From Halocynthiibacter styelae (GTDB lineage: Bacteria; Pseudomonadota; Alphaproteobacteria; Rhodobacterales; Rhodobacteraceae): 64,000 nt of DNA. Shown here one piece after another: positions 41,999-51,092 of the stretch. The notes beneath the pieces are model-generated. The model was given only the letters and a program-made list of their open reading frames with translations, had not been told where the DNA came from and made no database searches. A program made the translations under genes and the position numbers. The stretch is taken from positions 186,001 through 250,000 of the forward strand of contig NZ_JADCKQ010000003.1 in NCBI RefSeq assembly GCF_016123485.1, written 5' to 3'. How positions within the stretch are numbered: the first letter of the stretch is position 1; each line of letters starts with the position of its first letter.

Positions 41999-43040
41999 GG
42001 AAAATGAAATGCAGTTGCAGGATATGGAGGCGCTTGATCAGCTTATGCCAATGAACCTTCACGTCAGCGAAACCGGTCATATCACGCATGCCGGGCCGAC
42101 GGTTCAGAAGATATTCGGCGATGCGTCATTGGAAGGCATGCGCTTTCTTGAGGTCTTTGAGGTCCGACGTCCGGGCGGCGTGAATTCAGTCACCGCGCTG
42201 CAGAAGGCCACGGGGCGGGTGTTGCACCTGACCTTCCGCCATGACCCTGCTGGCCGGTTCAAGGCCCTGGCTGTCGGGGCGGGTGACGGTAAAGATCTGA
42301 TCGTAAATATGTCTTTCGGCATCTCCGTGATCGAAGCGGTGCAAAATTACAATCTGACCAGTGCTGATTTTGAACCAACCAATCTTGCTGTTGAGATGCT
42401 GTTTCTGGTGGAAGCAAAAACCGCTGTGCTGGATGAGTTGCGACAGCTGAACGGGCGGCTGGAAGGTGCGCGCGTCGTGGCTGAGGCGCAGGCAACGACA
42501 GATATGCTGACGGGGCTTGGCAATCGACGCGGGATGGATCTGAAGTTGGCAGACCTGATGGAGCGGAACGAACGTTTTGGTCTCATGCATATTGATCTGG
42601 ATTATTTCAAAGATGTGAATGACACCCTGGGCCATGCCGCCGGTGATCATGTGTTAAAGATCGTTGCCAAAATCCTGCGCGACGAAACTCGTGAAGGGGA
42701 CATGGTGGCGCGCGCCGGGGGGGATGAATTTGTACTGCTTTTTCCAAGGCTGACCAATACGGAACGCCTGAACGATATCGCGCATCGTATTATTGCGAAA
42801 CTGGAACAGCCCATTGAATTTGAAGGGGAAACCTGCCGAATTTCCGGGTCGGTTGGCACAACGGTTTCTGACTTCTATAAATCCCCCACGGCGGAACGGA
42901 TGCTGGCGGATGCAGATGTGGCGCTTTATGCGTCCAAGCATAAAGGCCGCGCACAAGCCACGGTCTGGTCCGAACATCTGGCGGCGGCAACCCAGGCAGA
43001 AATGGCCAATGCGCCCCCGTCTCGCGAAACCCGCCACTAG
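41991..43040 (+). CDS. Diguanylate cyclase with HNOBA-like sensor-partner domain
   Basis: ATG 41991 has GGAGG seven bases upstream and overlaps the H-NOX gene. Residues 1-140 of the 349-residue protein resemble the heme-NO-binding-associated (HNOBA) domain; a short helical linker follows (LDELRQLNGRLEGARVVAEAQA), then a GGDEF domain with AGGDEF and an inhibitory REGD five residues ahead. It should synthesise c-di-GMP under control of the H-NOX partner. No EAL domain is fused. Confidence 0.9.
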   Translation: MAEENEMQLQDMEALDQLMPMNLHVSETGHITHAGPTVQKIFGDASLEGMRFLEVFEVRRPGGVNSVTALQKATGRVLHLTFRHDPAGRFKALAVGAGDGKDLIVNMSFGISVIEAVQNYNLTSADFEPTNLAVEMLFLVEAKTAVLDELRQLNGRLEGARVVAEAQATTDMLTGLGNRRGMDLKLADLMERNERFGLMHIDLDYFKDVNDTLGHAAGDHVLKIVAKILRDETREGDMVARAGGDEFVLLFPRLTNTERLNDIAHRIIAKLEQPIEFEGETCRISGSVGTTVSDFYKSPTAERMLADADVALYASKHKGRAQATVWSEHLAAATQAEMANAPPSRETRH

Positions 43041-43150
43041 TTGCTGGCATGCGAAAAATACAGCGCCCCTTGCAGCCGGGTCTGGTCGATACTAAGACTC
43101 TGTTAAGACTATAGCTCTATCGATCAAGTGACAGAAGCAGGCAGGTACTG

Positions 43151-43774
43151 ATGAACGATCCACATGAATTCTACATGAACACCCTTGTTCCTATGGTTGT
43201 CGAACAGACATCCCGCGGCGAACGGGCCTATGATATTTTCTCACGCCTGCTGAAGGAACGGATTATTTTCCTGTCCGGCCCGGTGCATGATGGCATGTCC
43301 AGCCTGATCGTCGCGCAGCTTCTGCACCTTGAAGCAGAAAATCCGACCAAGGAAATTTCCATGTATATCAACAGCCCCGGCGGTGTTGTGACCTCCGGCC
43401 TGTCGATCTACGACACGATGCAGTACATCAAGCCAAAGGTTTCTACCCTTTGTGTTGGTCAGGCCGCGTCCATGGGGTCGCTTCTGCTGGCCGCTGGTGA
43501 AGCCGGTATGCGTTATTCCCTGCCGAATTCCCGCGTGATGGTGCATCAGCCATCCGGCGGATACCAGGGCCAGGCAACTGACATTATGATTCACGCCCAG
43601 GAAACGCAGAAACTGAAAGATCGTCTGAACGCGATTTACGTGAAACACACCGGTCAAAAGATGAAAGCGGTTGTGGATGCGCTGGAACGTGACAACTTCA
43701 TGTCCGCAGAAGACGCAAAAGAATGGGGTCTGATCGACGAAATCGTGGAAAACCGCGATAAATCGGCTGATTAA
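43151..43774 (+). CDS. clpP: ATP-dependent Clp protease proteolytic subunit
   Basis: The 207-residue serine peptidase has catalytic Ser in [14 protein letters not shown] and His in [11 protein letters not shown], with Asp in the C-terminal DRDN-type segment. The length is normal. It forms tetradecamers with ClpX or ClpA. The clpX gene follows after 151 bases; that gap is large enough for its own promoter. Confidence 0.97.
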   Translation: MNDPHEFYMNTLVPMVVEQTSRGERAYDIFSRLLKERIIFLSGPVHDGMSSLIVAQLLHLEAENPTKEISMYINSPGGVVTSGLSIYDTMQYIKPKVSTLCVGQAASMGSLLLAAGEAGMRYSLPNSRVMVHQPSGGYQGQATDIMIHAQETQKLKDRLNAIYVKHTGQKMKAVVDALERDNFMSAEDAKEWGLIDEIVENRDKSAD

Positions 43775-43925
43775 CCCTGACCGCAGGATCATTGGAAAGT
43801 GATGATTTTGCGATTGTAGAAGATCAAGGGGTGCCCTAAACTCATGTAAAGGGCGCTCCGGCCGGGCGAAATACGCACCGGGGCTCAAAAGGGCCGCAAC
43901 GGGGCAAAAGCCTCAGAGGATGAAG

Positions 43926-45197
43926 ATGGCGAATAATTCTGGTAACGACAGCAAGAACACTCTCTACTGCTCCTTCTGCGGCAAAAGCCAGCATGAGGTG
44001 CGCAAGCTGATCGCCGGCCCAACGGTTTTTATCTGCGATGAATGCGTGGAACTCTGCATGGATATCATCCGTGAAGAAACAAAATCTGCCGGTCTGAAAT
44101 CATCTGAAGGCGTGCCGACCCCGCTGGAAATCTGTCAGGTTCTGGATGATTATGTCATCGGTCAGGCCCATGCGAAACGCGTGCTGTCTGTTGCGGTGCA
44201 TAACCATTACAAACGTCTGAATCACGCCAGCAAAAACGGCAGCGATATTGAGTTGGCCAAATCCAATATCATGCTGATTGGTCCGACCGGTTGTGGTAAA
44301 ACTCTTCTGGCACAAACACTTGCACGCATTCTGGATGTGCCGTTCACCATGGCGGATGCCACCTCTCTGACCGAGGCCGGTTACGTTGGTGAAGATGTTG
44401 AGAACATCATTCTGAAACTGTTGCAGGCGTCTGAATACAACGTGGAACGTGCGCAGCGCGGCATCGTTTACATCGACGAAGTTGATAAAATTACCCGCAA
44501 GTCCGACAACCCGTCCATCACCCGTGACGTATCTGGTGAGGGCGTGCAGCAGGCGCTGTTGAAAATCATGGAAGGCACTGTGGCCTCTGTTCCGCCGCAA
44601 GGTGGCCGGAAGCACCCGCAGCAGGAATTCCTGCAGGTCGACACCACAAATATCCTGTTTATCTGCGGCGGCGCATTTGCCGGGCTTGATAAGATTATCG
44701 GGCAACGTGGCAAAGGGTCTGCCATGGGCTTTGGCGCGGATGTACGTGAAGAAAACGAAAAATCTGTAGGCGAGCATTTCAAAGATCTCGAACCGGAAGA
44801 TCTGCTGAAATTCGGTCTGATTCCGGAATTCGTTGGCCGTCTGCCAGTGATTGCGACGCTTGAGGATCTGGATGAAGACGCGCTTGTCACCATCCTGACC
44901 AAGCCGAAGAACGCGCTTGTGAAGCAATATCAGCGTCTGTTTGAGATCGAAGAAACAGAATTGAAGTTCACCGACGAAGCCCTGGTTGCAATTGCCCGCC
45001 TGGCGATTACCCGCAAAACCGGTGCCCGTGGCCTGCGTTCCATCATGGAAAACATCCTGTTGGATACCATGTTTGAGTTGCCAGGGCTGGAAAGCGTTGC
45101 AGAGGTCGTTGTGAACGAAGAGGCCGTCAATTCCGAGGCGGCACCGCTTTTGGTGCATGGCGACGCCAAACAGGAAGAACCGGCCAGCGCCGGTTGA
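43926..45197 (+). CDS. clpX: ATP-dependent Clp protease ATP-binding subunit ClpX
   Basis: GAGGA lies five bases before ATG 43926, so this start is preferred to ATG 43920. The 423-residue AAA+ unfoldase has the N-terminal zinc domain (CSFCGKSQ and [10 protein letters not shown]), Walker A GPTGCGKT, Walker [11 protein letters not shown], and the IGF-type loop in the ClpP-contact region ([11 protein letters not shown]). It feeds tagged proteins into ClpP. A terminator follows. Confidence 0.97.
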   Translation: MANNSGNDSKNTLYCSFCGKSQHEVRKLIAGPTVFICDECVELCMDIIREETKSAGLKSSEGVPTPLEICQVLDDYVIGQAHAKRVLSVAVHNHYKRLNHASKNGSDIELAKSNIMLIGPTGCGKTLLAQTLARILDVPFTMADATSLTEAGYVGEDVENIILKLLQASEYNVERAQRGIVYIDEVDKITRKSDNPSITRDVSGEGVQQALLKIMEGTVASVPPQGGRKHPQQEFLQVDTTNILFICGGAFAGLDKIIGQRGKGSAMGFGADVREENEKSVGEHFKDLEPEDLLKFGLIPEFVGRLPVIATLEDLDEDALVTILTKPKNALVKQYQRLFEIEETELKFTDEALVAIARLAITRKTGARGLRSIMENILLDTMFELPGLESVAEVVVNEEAVNSEAAPLLVHGDAKQEEPASAG

Positions 45198-45212
45198 TCA
45201 ACCAGATACCAG

Positions 45213-45243
45213 GCCCCGCGCACGAAAGTGACGCGGGGCTTTT
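45213..45243 (+). terminator. clpX terminator
   Basis: GCCCCGCG (45213-45220) pairs with CGCGGGGC (45232-45239), followed by TTTTC. It overlaps the leader of the RidA-like gene. Confidence 0.88.
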
Positions 45244-45264
45244 CTTATGTCGCAGGGGCGAATC

Positions 45265-45651
45265 ATGACAACAGATGTGACGCATATCACTTCGGGTTCC
45301 ACATTTGAGGCTGCCGTCAGCTATTCCCGCGCCGTTGTGACGGATGGCTGGGTGTTTGTGTCGGGCACAACCGGTATGGATTACGGCACCATGACCCTGC
45401 CGGATGATGTGCAAAGCCAGTGTCGCAACACGCTGAACAATATTGATCAGGCGTTGAAGGCGGCGGGCAGCAGCCTGGATCATGTGGTGCGGGTGCGTTA
45501 TATCCTGCCGGATGGTGCGGATTTTGAACCTTGCTGGCCTCTGTTGCGTGCAGCATTTGCAAAGGCAAAACCGGCGGCCACCATGTATGTCGCCGGGCTG
45601 ATTGATCCGAAAATGAAGATCGAAATCGAAGTCACCGCACGGTTGCCATAA
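45265..45651 (+). CDS. RidA/YjgF/UK114-family protein
   Basis: ATG 45265 follows AGGGG by six bases. The 128-residue protein has the RidA fold signatures (VSGTTGMDYGT and QCRNTLNNIDQALKAAGSSLDHVVRVRYIL), ending DPKMKIEIEVTARLP. RidA proteins hydrolyse reactive enamines/imines. The active-site Arg near the C-terminus (RVRYILP area and VTARLP) appears present. The closest type is the YjgH/RidA 6-like subgroup, but this is not certain. Confidence 0.85.
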   Translation: MTTDVTHITSGSTFEAAVSYSRAVVTDGWVFVSGTTGMDYGTMTLPDDVQSQCRNTLNNIDQALKAAGSSLDHVVRVRYILPDGADFEPCWPLLRAAFAKAKPAATMYVAGLIDPKMKIEIEVTARLP

Positions 45652-45739
45652 TATCGCCGACCCTGCGTGAAATCGCAAAGTGACTGGACCCTGGCAGGCA
45701 GATGGTCCATATGAAAGAGAACCAAACCCGGAGGGCATT

Positions 45740-46114
45740 ATGCGCTTTATTCTTTCGCTTCTTACATGGTGGCGTGGTCAGACTGTCGGCTTTCAGCTGT
45801 TTACCTGGCGCAATGGCGTGAAGGTTGGCGAAGATGAGCTGGGCAATGTCTATTACCGCACCCGGGATGATAAGCGCCGCTGGGTCATGTATGCCGGTGA
45901 ACCCGAAGCATCCCGGGTGTCCCCTGACTGGCACGGCTGGCTGCATCACACCTGGGATGAGCCGCCGACAGACAAGCCGCTGGAACATAAGCCCTGGGAA
46001 AAAGAACATCAGGAAAACCTGACCGGTACCGCACTGGCCTATGCGCCTGCGGGCTCTTTGCGTCAGGCAAAGCCAGCGGATCGTCGCGATTACGAAGCCT
46101 GGTCACCTGAATAA
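45740..46114 (+). CDS. NDUFA12-like NADH:ubiquinone oxidoreductase accessory subunit
   Basis: ATG 45740 with GGAGGGCATT upstream gives 124 residues. The sequence [31 protein letters not shown], then [31 protein letters not shown], is diagnostic for the NDUFA12 (17.2 kDa) subunit. It occurs in complex I of mitochondria and alphaproteobacteria. It lies away from the nuo operon. A nearby mlaD and DUF2155 gene follow in the same direction. Confidence 0.95.
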   Translation: MRFILSLLTWWRGQTVGFQLFTWRNGVKVGEDELGNVYYRTRDDKRRWVMYAGEPEASRVSPDWHGWLHHTWDEPPTDKPLEHKPWEKEHQENLTGTALAYAPAGSLRQAKPADRRDYEAWSPE

Positions 46115-46157
46115 ACCGTCACCTGAATAATTATCAGTAAATCTGTAGGGTTCAGCA

Positions 46158-46610
46158 ATGTCTGAGAATAAATCCGAAGTTCTGGCCGGCGGTATCGTGC
46201 TGGCCGCCGCTGTTGGCTTCCTTTTCTATATGGGGCAGGTCGCAGGCCTTTCCGCCGCTTCTGGCAGTGATTACGCACTGACCGCCAGTTTCCGTTCTGC
46301 GGAGGGCATCAGTGTGGGGACCGACGTGCGCCTTGCTGGCGTGAAAGTCGGCACAGTCACCGGCATGGAACTGAACCCGCAGAACTATCGCGCAGATGTT
46401 CAGATCGCGGTGCAGGACGGTATTGAGCTGTCAGAAGACACATCCATCCTGATTTCGTCTGAAGGCCTACTGGGTGGGAACTTTGTTGAACTGATCCCAG
46501 GCGGCTCGCCCTTCAATCTGGAAGCAGGCGGCGAGATCGAAGATACGCAAGGCTCTGTCAGTCTGATTTCCCTCTTGGTGAAATTCGTGGCCGGGGACGG
46601 CGGCGAATGA
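46158..46610 (+). CDS. mlaD: Outer membrane lipid asymmetry maintenance protein MlaD
   Basis: The 150-residue protein has an N-terminal membrane anchor (VLAGGIVLAAAVGFLFYMG), then an MCE domain (ALTASFRSAEGISVGTDVRLAGVKVGTV, ILISSEGLLGGNFVELIPGG). MlaD hexamers carry phospholipids between membranes. The rest of the Mla transport system (mlaE, mlaF) is not in the immediate window. Its stop overlaps the next gene start by four bases. Confidence 0.92.
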   Translation: MSENKSEVLAGGIVLAAAVGFLFYMGQVAGLSAASGSDYALTASFRSAEGISVGTDVRLAGVKVGTVTGMELNPQNYRADVQIAVQDGIELSEDTSILISSEGLLGGNFVELIPGGSPFNLEAGGEIEDTQGSVSLISLLVKFVAGDGGE

Positions 46611-46987
46611 AAAACCTTATCCCTGCGCTTTTTTTTGCTCTGACGGCCTCTTTCGCTTCCGCACAGGAAGCGTCACTGGGCGCGGGAGGCGTGCTGCGCG
46701 GGCTGGATAAGGTCAATGGCAACCTCAGCGATATTGAACTGAACAATGGCGCAACAGCGGAATTCGGACGTCTGAATGTGACTCTGGAAGAATGCCGCTT
46801 TCCCACAGGCAACCCGTCTGGCGATGCCTGGGCTTATCTGAATATCACTGATTCGCGCGATGACACACAGTTGTTTGCGGGCTGGATGGTGGCGTCTTCC
46901 CCCGCGCTGAATGCGCTGGATCACCCGCGTTACGACGTCTGGGTGCTGCGTTGCAGCACGGAACCTGTGTCCGGCGCATCTGAATAA
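46607..46987 (+). CDS. DUF2155 family exported protein
   Basis: The 126-residue protein has a signal peptide (MKNLIPALFFALTASFASAQ) and the DUF2155 core: LRGLDKVNGNLSDIELNNGATAEFGRLNVTLEECRFP, then FAGWMVASSPALNALDHPRYDVWVLRC. It overlaps mlaD by four bases, so it may be an accessory to the Mla-like system. The 3' end overlaps the convergent aat gene by 58 bases. Confidence 0.9.
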   Translation: MKNLIPALFFALTASFASAQEASLGAGGVLRGLDKVNGNLSDIELNNGATAEFGRLNVTLEECRFPTGNPSGDAWAYLNITDSRDDTQLFAGWMVASSPALNALDHPRYDVWVLRCSTEPVSGASE

Positions 46988-47571
46988 GCCAGAAAATCTG
47001 CATCTGTATCCAGGGCTGCCTGTAGTTGCCGGTGGTATTGCGCGCGCGGGATCTCAACCGCACCAAGGCTTGCCAGGTGGTCGGTGATGAATTGGGTATC
47101 AAGCAGGGTAAATCCGCAGCGCGTCAGATGTGCCGTCAGATAGGTTAGCGCGACCTTTGATGCATTCACCTGGCGCGAAAACATGCTTTCCCCGAAAAAC
47201 GCCCCGCCAAGGGAAACACCATAGGCCCCGCCGATCAGTACGCCATCTGCGATGACCTCGATAGAATGGGCGAACCCGGCTTCATGCAGCTCACAGTAAA
47301 GCCTGCGGATCGTGTCGTTGATCCAGGTGTCATCCCGGTCAGCGCAACCTTCCAGCACACCTTCAAAATCGCCATTCAGCGTCACATCAAACCCGCCGCG
47401 ACGGATATGTTTGCGCAGGCTTTTTGAGATGTGGAAATCGTCCAGCGGCAGCACACCCCGCATGCGCGGATCGACCCAGAAAAGTTCCGGATCATCGCGG
47501 CTTTCGGACATGGGGAAGACGCCATTTGCATAGGCATTCAGCAATAGATGCGCTGTGATGTCCTCGGACAT
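46930..47571 (-). CDS. aat: Leucyl/phenylalanyl-tRNA-protein transferase
   Basis: This 213-residue N-end-rule enzyme adds Leu or Phe to N-terminal Arg/Lys proteins. Signatures are NAYANGVFPMSESRDDPELFWVDPRMRGVLPL, FHISKSLRKHIRRG and GAYGVSLGGAFFGESMFS. It ends in the overlap with the DUF2155 gene. Substrates marked by it are delivered to ClpAP by ClpS; clpP is about 3 kb upstream. The upstream gene accC is 39 bases away with a hairpin between. Confidence 0.95.
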   Translation of the reverse strand: MSEDITAHLLLNAYANGVFPMSESRDDPELFWVDPRMRGVLPLDDFHISKSLRKHIRRGGFDVTLNGDFEGVLEGCADRDDTWINDTIRRLYCELHEAGFAHSIEVIADGVLIGGAYGVSLGGAFFGESMFSRQVNASKVALTYLTAHLTRCGFTLLDTQFITDHLASLGAVEIPRAQYHRQLQAALDTDADFLAYSDAPDTGSVLQRSTQTS

Positions 47572-47575
47572 GTGT

Positions 47576-47601
47576 GGCCCGCTCCTTATGCGGGGCGGGC
47601 C
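47576..47601 (-). terminator. Hairpin between accC and aat
   Basis: GGCCCGCTCC (47576-47585) pairs with GGGGCGGGCC (47592-47601), one G-T wobble, around a six-base loop. It may reduce read-through into aat; no clear T-run. Confidence 0.6.
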
Positions 47602-47610
47602 GGGAAGGCC

Positions 47611-48957
47611 TTAGCCCATATTGGTTTCAAGCCATTTTTCAAGCCAGTGGATGTTGTAATCCCCGGTCAGAACATCGTCTTCTTCCAGCAGTGCGTGGAA
47701 AAGCGGCACAGTGGTGTCGACACCATCGATGATCAGCTCGCCCAGGGCGCGTTTCAGACGTGCCAGCGCTTCCGGACGATCACGACCATGCACAATCAGC
47801 TTGCCGATCAGGCTGTCGTAATAAGGTGGGATGGAATAACCGGTATAAAGGGCTGAATCCATACGCACACCCAGGCCACCAGGCGCGTGGAATGCTGTCA
47901 CTTTGCCCGGGCAGGGCGAGAAGTTCGGCAGCTTTTCCGCGTTGATCCGGACCTCGATAGAATGGCCATCAAGCACCAGATCATCCTGGCCAAAGGTCAT
48001 CGGTTCACCCGCAGCAACCAGCAGCTGTTCACGCACCAGATCCTGGCCGTAAATGCATTCAGTTACAGGATGTTCCACCTGAAGACGGGTGTTCATTTCG
48101 ATGAAATAGAACTCGCCGTTTTCATACAGGAATTCGATGGTGCCCGCGCCGATATAGTTGATACCTGCAACAGCTTTGGCACAGGTCTCACCGATCTGCT
48201 TGCGCAGTTCCGGGGTGATGTTGGGGCCCGGGGCTTCTTCGAACACTTTCTGGTGACGACGCTGCAGGGAACAATCGCGTTCACCAAGGTGTACCGCATT
48301 GCCTTTGCCGTCGCCAAAGACCTGAACCTCAATATGGCTTGGGGTTGTCAGGTATTTTTCGATGTAAACTTCGTCGTTGCCGAAAACAGATTTGCCTTCA
48401 GACCGTGCGGTGCGGAAAGCAACCTCAAGATCATCAGCCGTTTTCGCAAGCTTCATACCACGGCCACCGCCGCCGGCAGTTGCCTTGATGATCACAGGGT
48501 AACCCATGTCATCCGCGATCTTTTTGGCTGTTTCGTAATCAGGCACACCACCGTCAGACCCAGGCACACAAGGCACGCCAAGCTTCTTCATGGTGTCTTT
48601 CGCGGTGATCTTATCGCCCATCATACGGATGTGTTCCGCTGTCGGGCCGATAAAACCGATGTCATGGTCTTCCAGCGCCTGCACAAAGCCAGCGTTTTCA
48701 GACAGGAAACCATAGCCCGGATGCACAGCTTCGGCACCGGTGACTTCGCAGGCTGCGATGATGGAAGAAACAGACAGATAGCTGTCTGTGCCCGGGGGCG
48801 GGCCGATACAGATGGCTTCATCCGCCATCCGTACGTGCATGGCATCCGCATCAGCGGTGGAATGAACAGCCACAGTGGCAACGCCCATTTCACGCGCGGC
48901 GCGGATCACACGCAGGGCAATCTCACCCCGGTTTGCGATCAGGATTTTTTTGAACAT
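47611..48957 (-). CDS. accC: Acetyl-CoA carboxylase, biotin carboxylase subunit
   Basis: The 448-residue ATP-grasp protein has MFKKILIANRGEIALRVIRA, the glycine-rich ATP loop (VIIKATAGGGGRGMK), FIEMNTRLQVEHPVTE, and a HPGYGFLSEN motif. It carboxylates the biotin on AccB using bicarbonate and ATP. It follows accB by 12 bases on the same strand. No mutations in catalytic residues were noticed. Confidence 0.97.
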   Translation of the reverse strand: MFKKILIANRGEIALRVIRAAREMGVATVAVHSTADADAMHVRMADEAICIGPPPGTDSYLSVSSIIAACEVTGAEAVHPGYGFLSENAGFVQALEDHDIGFIGPTAEHIRMMGDKITAKDTMKKLGVPCVPGSDGGVPDYETAKKIADDMGYPVIIKATAGGGGRGMKLAKTADDLEVAFRTARSEGKSVFGNDEVYIEKYLTTPSHIEVQVFGDGKGNAVHLGERDCSLQRRHQKVFEEAPGPNITPELRKQIGETCAKAVAGINYIGAGTIEFLYENGEFYFIEMNTRLQVEHPVTECIYGQDLVREQLLVAAGEPMTFGQDDLVLDGHSIEVRINAEKLPNFSPCPGKVTAFHAPGGLGVRMDSALYTGYSIPPYYDSLIGKLIVHGRDRPEALARLKRALGELIIDGVDTTVPLFHALLEEDDVLTGDYNIHWLEKWLETNMG

Positions 48958-48969
48958 ACCTGACCCGCC

Positions 48970-49467
48970 TTACTCGATGACCATCAGTGGCGCGCCATAT
49001 TCCACAGGATCGGAATCTGCGACAAGAATGCGCTTCACGGTGCCGGATTTCGGTGCCGGGATGTGGTTCATGGTTTTCATAGCTTCAACGATCAGAACAG
49101 TGTCGCCTTCAGCAACTGTCTGGCCGACGGTCACGAAAGGTGCAGCACCAGGTTCAGCCGCCAGATAAGCGGTGCCTACCATTGGGGATGTCACAGCGCC
49201 AGGCAGGTTTGCCGGATCAGCTTCTTCCGCAGCAGCTGCGGCGGCGGCAGGTGCTGCAGCCGGGGCAGCCGCAAGGGGGGCCGCAACGGCAGCAGGTGCG
49301 GCGATCTGTGTAACGATCTGTTGTGCGCCACGGCTGATCCGGACGTTCAGGTGATCGTGGTCGCTGTATTCGCGCTTAACCTGCAGTTCGTTCAGGTCGT
49401 TTTCTTCCAGAAGCTCCGCCAGAGCGCGGATGAATTCAACGTCAGAACTATGTTTATCTTTTGTCAT
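48970..49467 (-). CDS. accB: Acetyl-CoA carboxylase, biotin carboxyl carrier protein
   Basis: The 165-residue protein has an N-terminal helical region, an Ala/Pro-rich flexible linker (about 55-90), and a C-terminal biotinyl domain with [11 protein letters not shown] containing the biotinylated Lys. It carries carboxybiotin between AccC and the transferase subunits. It is first gene of the accBC operon; the promoter lies in 49468-49690. Confidence 0.97.
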   Translation of the reverse strand: MTKDKHSSDVEFIRALAELLEENDLNELQVKREYSDHDHLNVRISRGAQQIVTQIAAPAAVAAPLAAAPAAAPAAAAAAAEEADPANLPGAVTSPMVGTAYLAAEPGAAPFVTVGQTVAEGDTVLIVEAMKTMNHIPAPKSGTVKRILVADSDPVEYGAPLMVIE

Positions 49468-49665
49468 GGGTGTCCCCGGTTTCCTCTTTCGCCCGCATTT
49501 TTACTGTCGCAGGCTTTCAATTCTCTGCCGCTTATACGCTACAACAGCCCGGCTGCAAACCCTGCTTTCCCATAGGTCAGCGGGGGAATTTCGCCTGTTT
49601 TTCCTCAACTATCTATAAATATGGGCATTCCGTGTAATTGCTGCGCTGCGGCGGAATATGTAAAT

Positions 49666-49681
49666 TTTACCAATTGATAAA
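49666..49681. promoter_or_regulatory. Possible degenerate RutR-type box upstream of preT
   Basis: TTTACCAATTGATAAA matches 11 of 14 defined bases of the E. coli RutR consensus TTGACCAnnTGGTCAA. It is 63 bases upstream of the preT start, in a plausible promoter location. This is a weak match. Confidence 0.4.
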
Positions 49682-49743
49682 AAATTGAACCTGTGTCACG
49701 ATTTTTGTCAGAGGAGAACTGTAAATCCAGCGGGGAGGCCACG

Positions 49744-51078
49744 ATGCCAAACAGCCAGATGACTCCGGGCATAGCCCCGGCGCGCCTTGAAGACGGCGCA
49801 TATGAGGACAACTTCAGCGACCTTCATCCGGGCTATGCCCCGCATGAAGCTTTGGTGGCGGCGGACAGATGTTATTTCTGCCATGACGCGCCTTGCACCA
49901 CGGCCTGTCCGACAGATATCGACATCCCGATGTTCATTCGCCAGATCCAGGCGGGCATGCCGGATGAGGCAGCGAAAACCATTCTCAGCCAGAATATCCT
50001 GGGCGGCATGTGTGCGCGGGTCTGCCCAACCGAAACCCTTTGCGAAGAGGTCTGCGTCCGGGAAACCGCCGAAGGCAAGCCCGTGGAAATTGGTCGTTTG
50101 CAACGCTTTGCGACCGACAGCCTGATGTCCCACGCGGATCAGCCTTTTACCCGCGCTGAAAGCACCGGCAAAAAAATCGCCGTGATTGGCGCCGGACCTG
50201 CGGGCCTGTCTTGTGCGCATCGTCTGGCGTCACATGGTCACGACGTTGATATGTTTGATGGTCGCGCCAAAGCGGGTGGCCTGAATGAATTTGGTATTGC
50301 CGCTTATAAATCCACCAATGATTTCGCCGCGCGTGAGGTCGAATGGCTGATGTCTATCGGCGGGATTTCCCTGACATATGGCAAACGTCTGGGTGAAAAC
50401 CTGGATCTGGCCACCTTGCAAAGTGACTATGACGCCGTGTTCCTGTCTATCGGTCTGGCCGGGGTGAATGCTCTGCGTGCGGATGGCGAAGACAAAGACG
50501 GCGTGCGTGACGCGGTCGATTTTATCTCTGATCTGCGCCAGGCGGATGATCTGGCAAAACTGCCCGTTGGGCGCAATGTGGTGGTCATCGGTGGCGGCAT
50601 GACAGCGGTGGATGCCGCCGTGCAGTCCAAACTGCTCGGCGCAGAAAACGTCACAATTTCCTATCGTCGTACCCGCGATAAAATGGGGGCCTCTGGTTTT
50701 GAACAGGATCTCGCCGCCGTACATGGCGTGCGCATTCTGGAAAACACCCAGCCCAAACGCGTGCTGGGGAACGGAAAATGCGAAGGCATTGAATTGGAAT
50801 ACACCACGGATGATGGATCCGGCCTGAAAGGCACCGGCGAAATCGTGACCCTGCCAGCGGATCAGATCTTCAAGGCCATTGGTCAGACACTGGGTGAAAC
50901 ACCTGAGGGGGTGAAACTGGAAGGGCGCAAGATCGCTGTGACTGACAGCGGCGCGACCAGCCTTAGCGGTGTCTGGGCTGGCGGTGATTGTGCATCCGGT
51001 GGCGACGATCTAACCGTGACAGCGGTGGCCGAGGGCCGGGATGCTGCGGAAGATATCAACAAAAGCCTGATGGGCTGA
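49744..51078 (+). CDS. preT: NAD-dependent dihydropyrimidine dehydrogenase, PreT subunit
   Basis: ATG 49744 follows GGGGAGGCCACG, giving a 444-residue protein. An N-terminal GltD-like cysteine domain (CYFCHDAPCTTACP, MCARVCPTETLCEEVCVRE) binds [4Fe-4S] clusters. The rest has FAD- and NAD-binding folds (IAVIGAGPAGLSCAH, VVVIGGGMTAVDAAV) and a C-terminal WAGGDCASGGDDLTVTAVAEGRDAA. PreT takes electrons from NADH to PreA for reduction of uracil or thymine. It lies directly upstream of preA. Confidence 0.93.
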   Translation: MPNSQMTPGIAPARLEDGAYEDNFSDLHPGYAPHEALVAADRCYFCHDAPCTTACPTDIDIPMFIRQIQAGMPDEAAKTILSQNILGGMCARVCPTETLCEEVCVRETAEGKPVEIGRLQRFATDSLMSHADQPFTRAESTGKKIAVIGAGPAGLSCAHRLASHGHDVDMFDGRAKAGGLNEFGIAAYKSTNDFAAREVEWLMSIGGISLTYGKRLGENLDLATLQSDYDAVFLSIGLAGVNALRADGEDKDGVRDAVDFISDLRQADDLAKLPVGRNVVVIGGGMTAVDAAVQSKLLGAENVTISYRRTRDKMGASGFEQDLAAVHGVRILENTQPKRVLGNGKCEGIELEYTTDDGSGLKGTGEIVTLPADQIFKAIGQTLGETPEGVKLEGRKIAVTDSGATSLSGVWAGGDCASGGDDLTVTAVAEGRDAAEDINKSLMG

Positions 51079-51092
51079 GGGAGGAAAACGAT

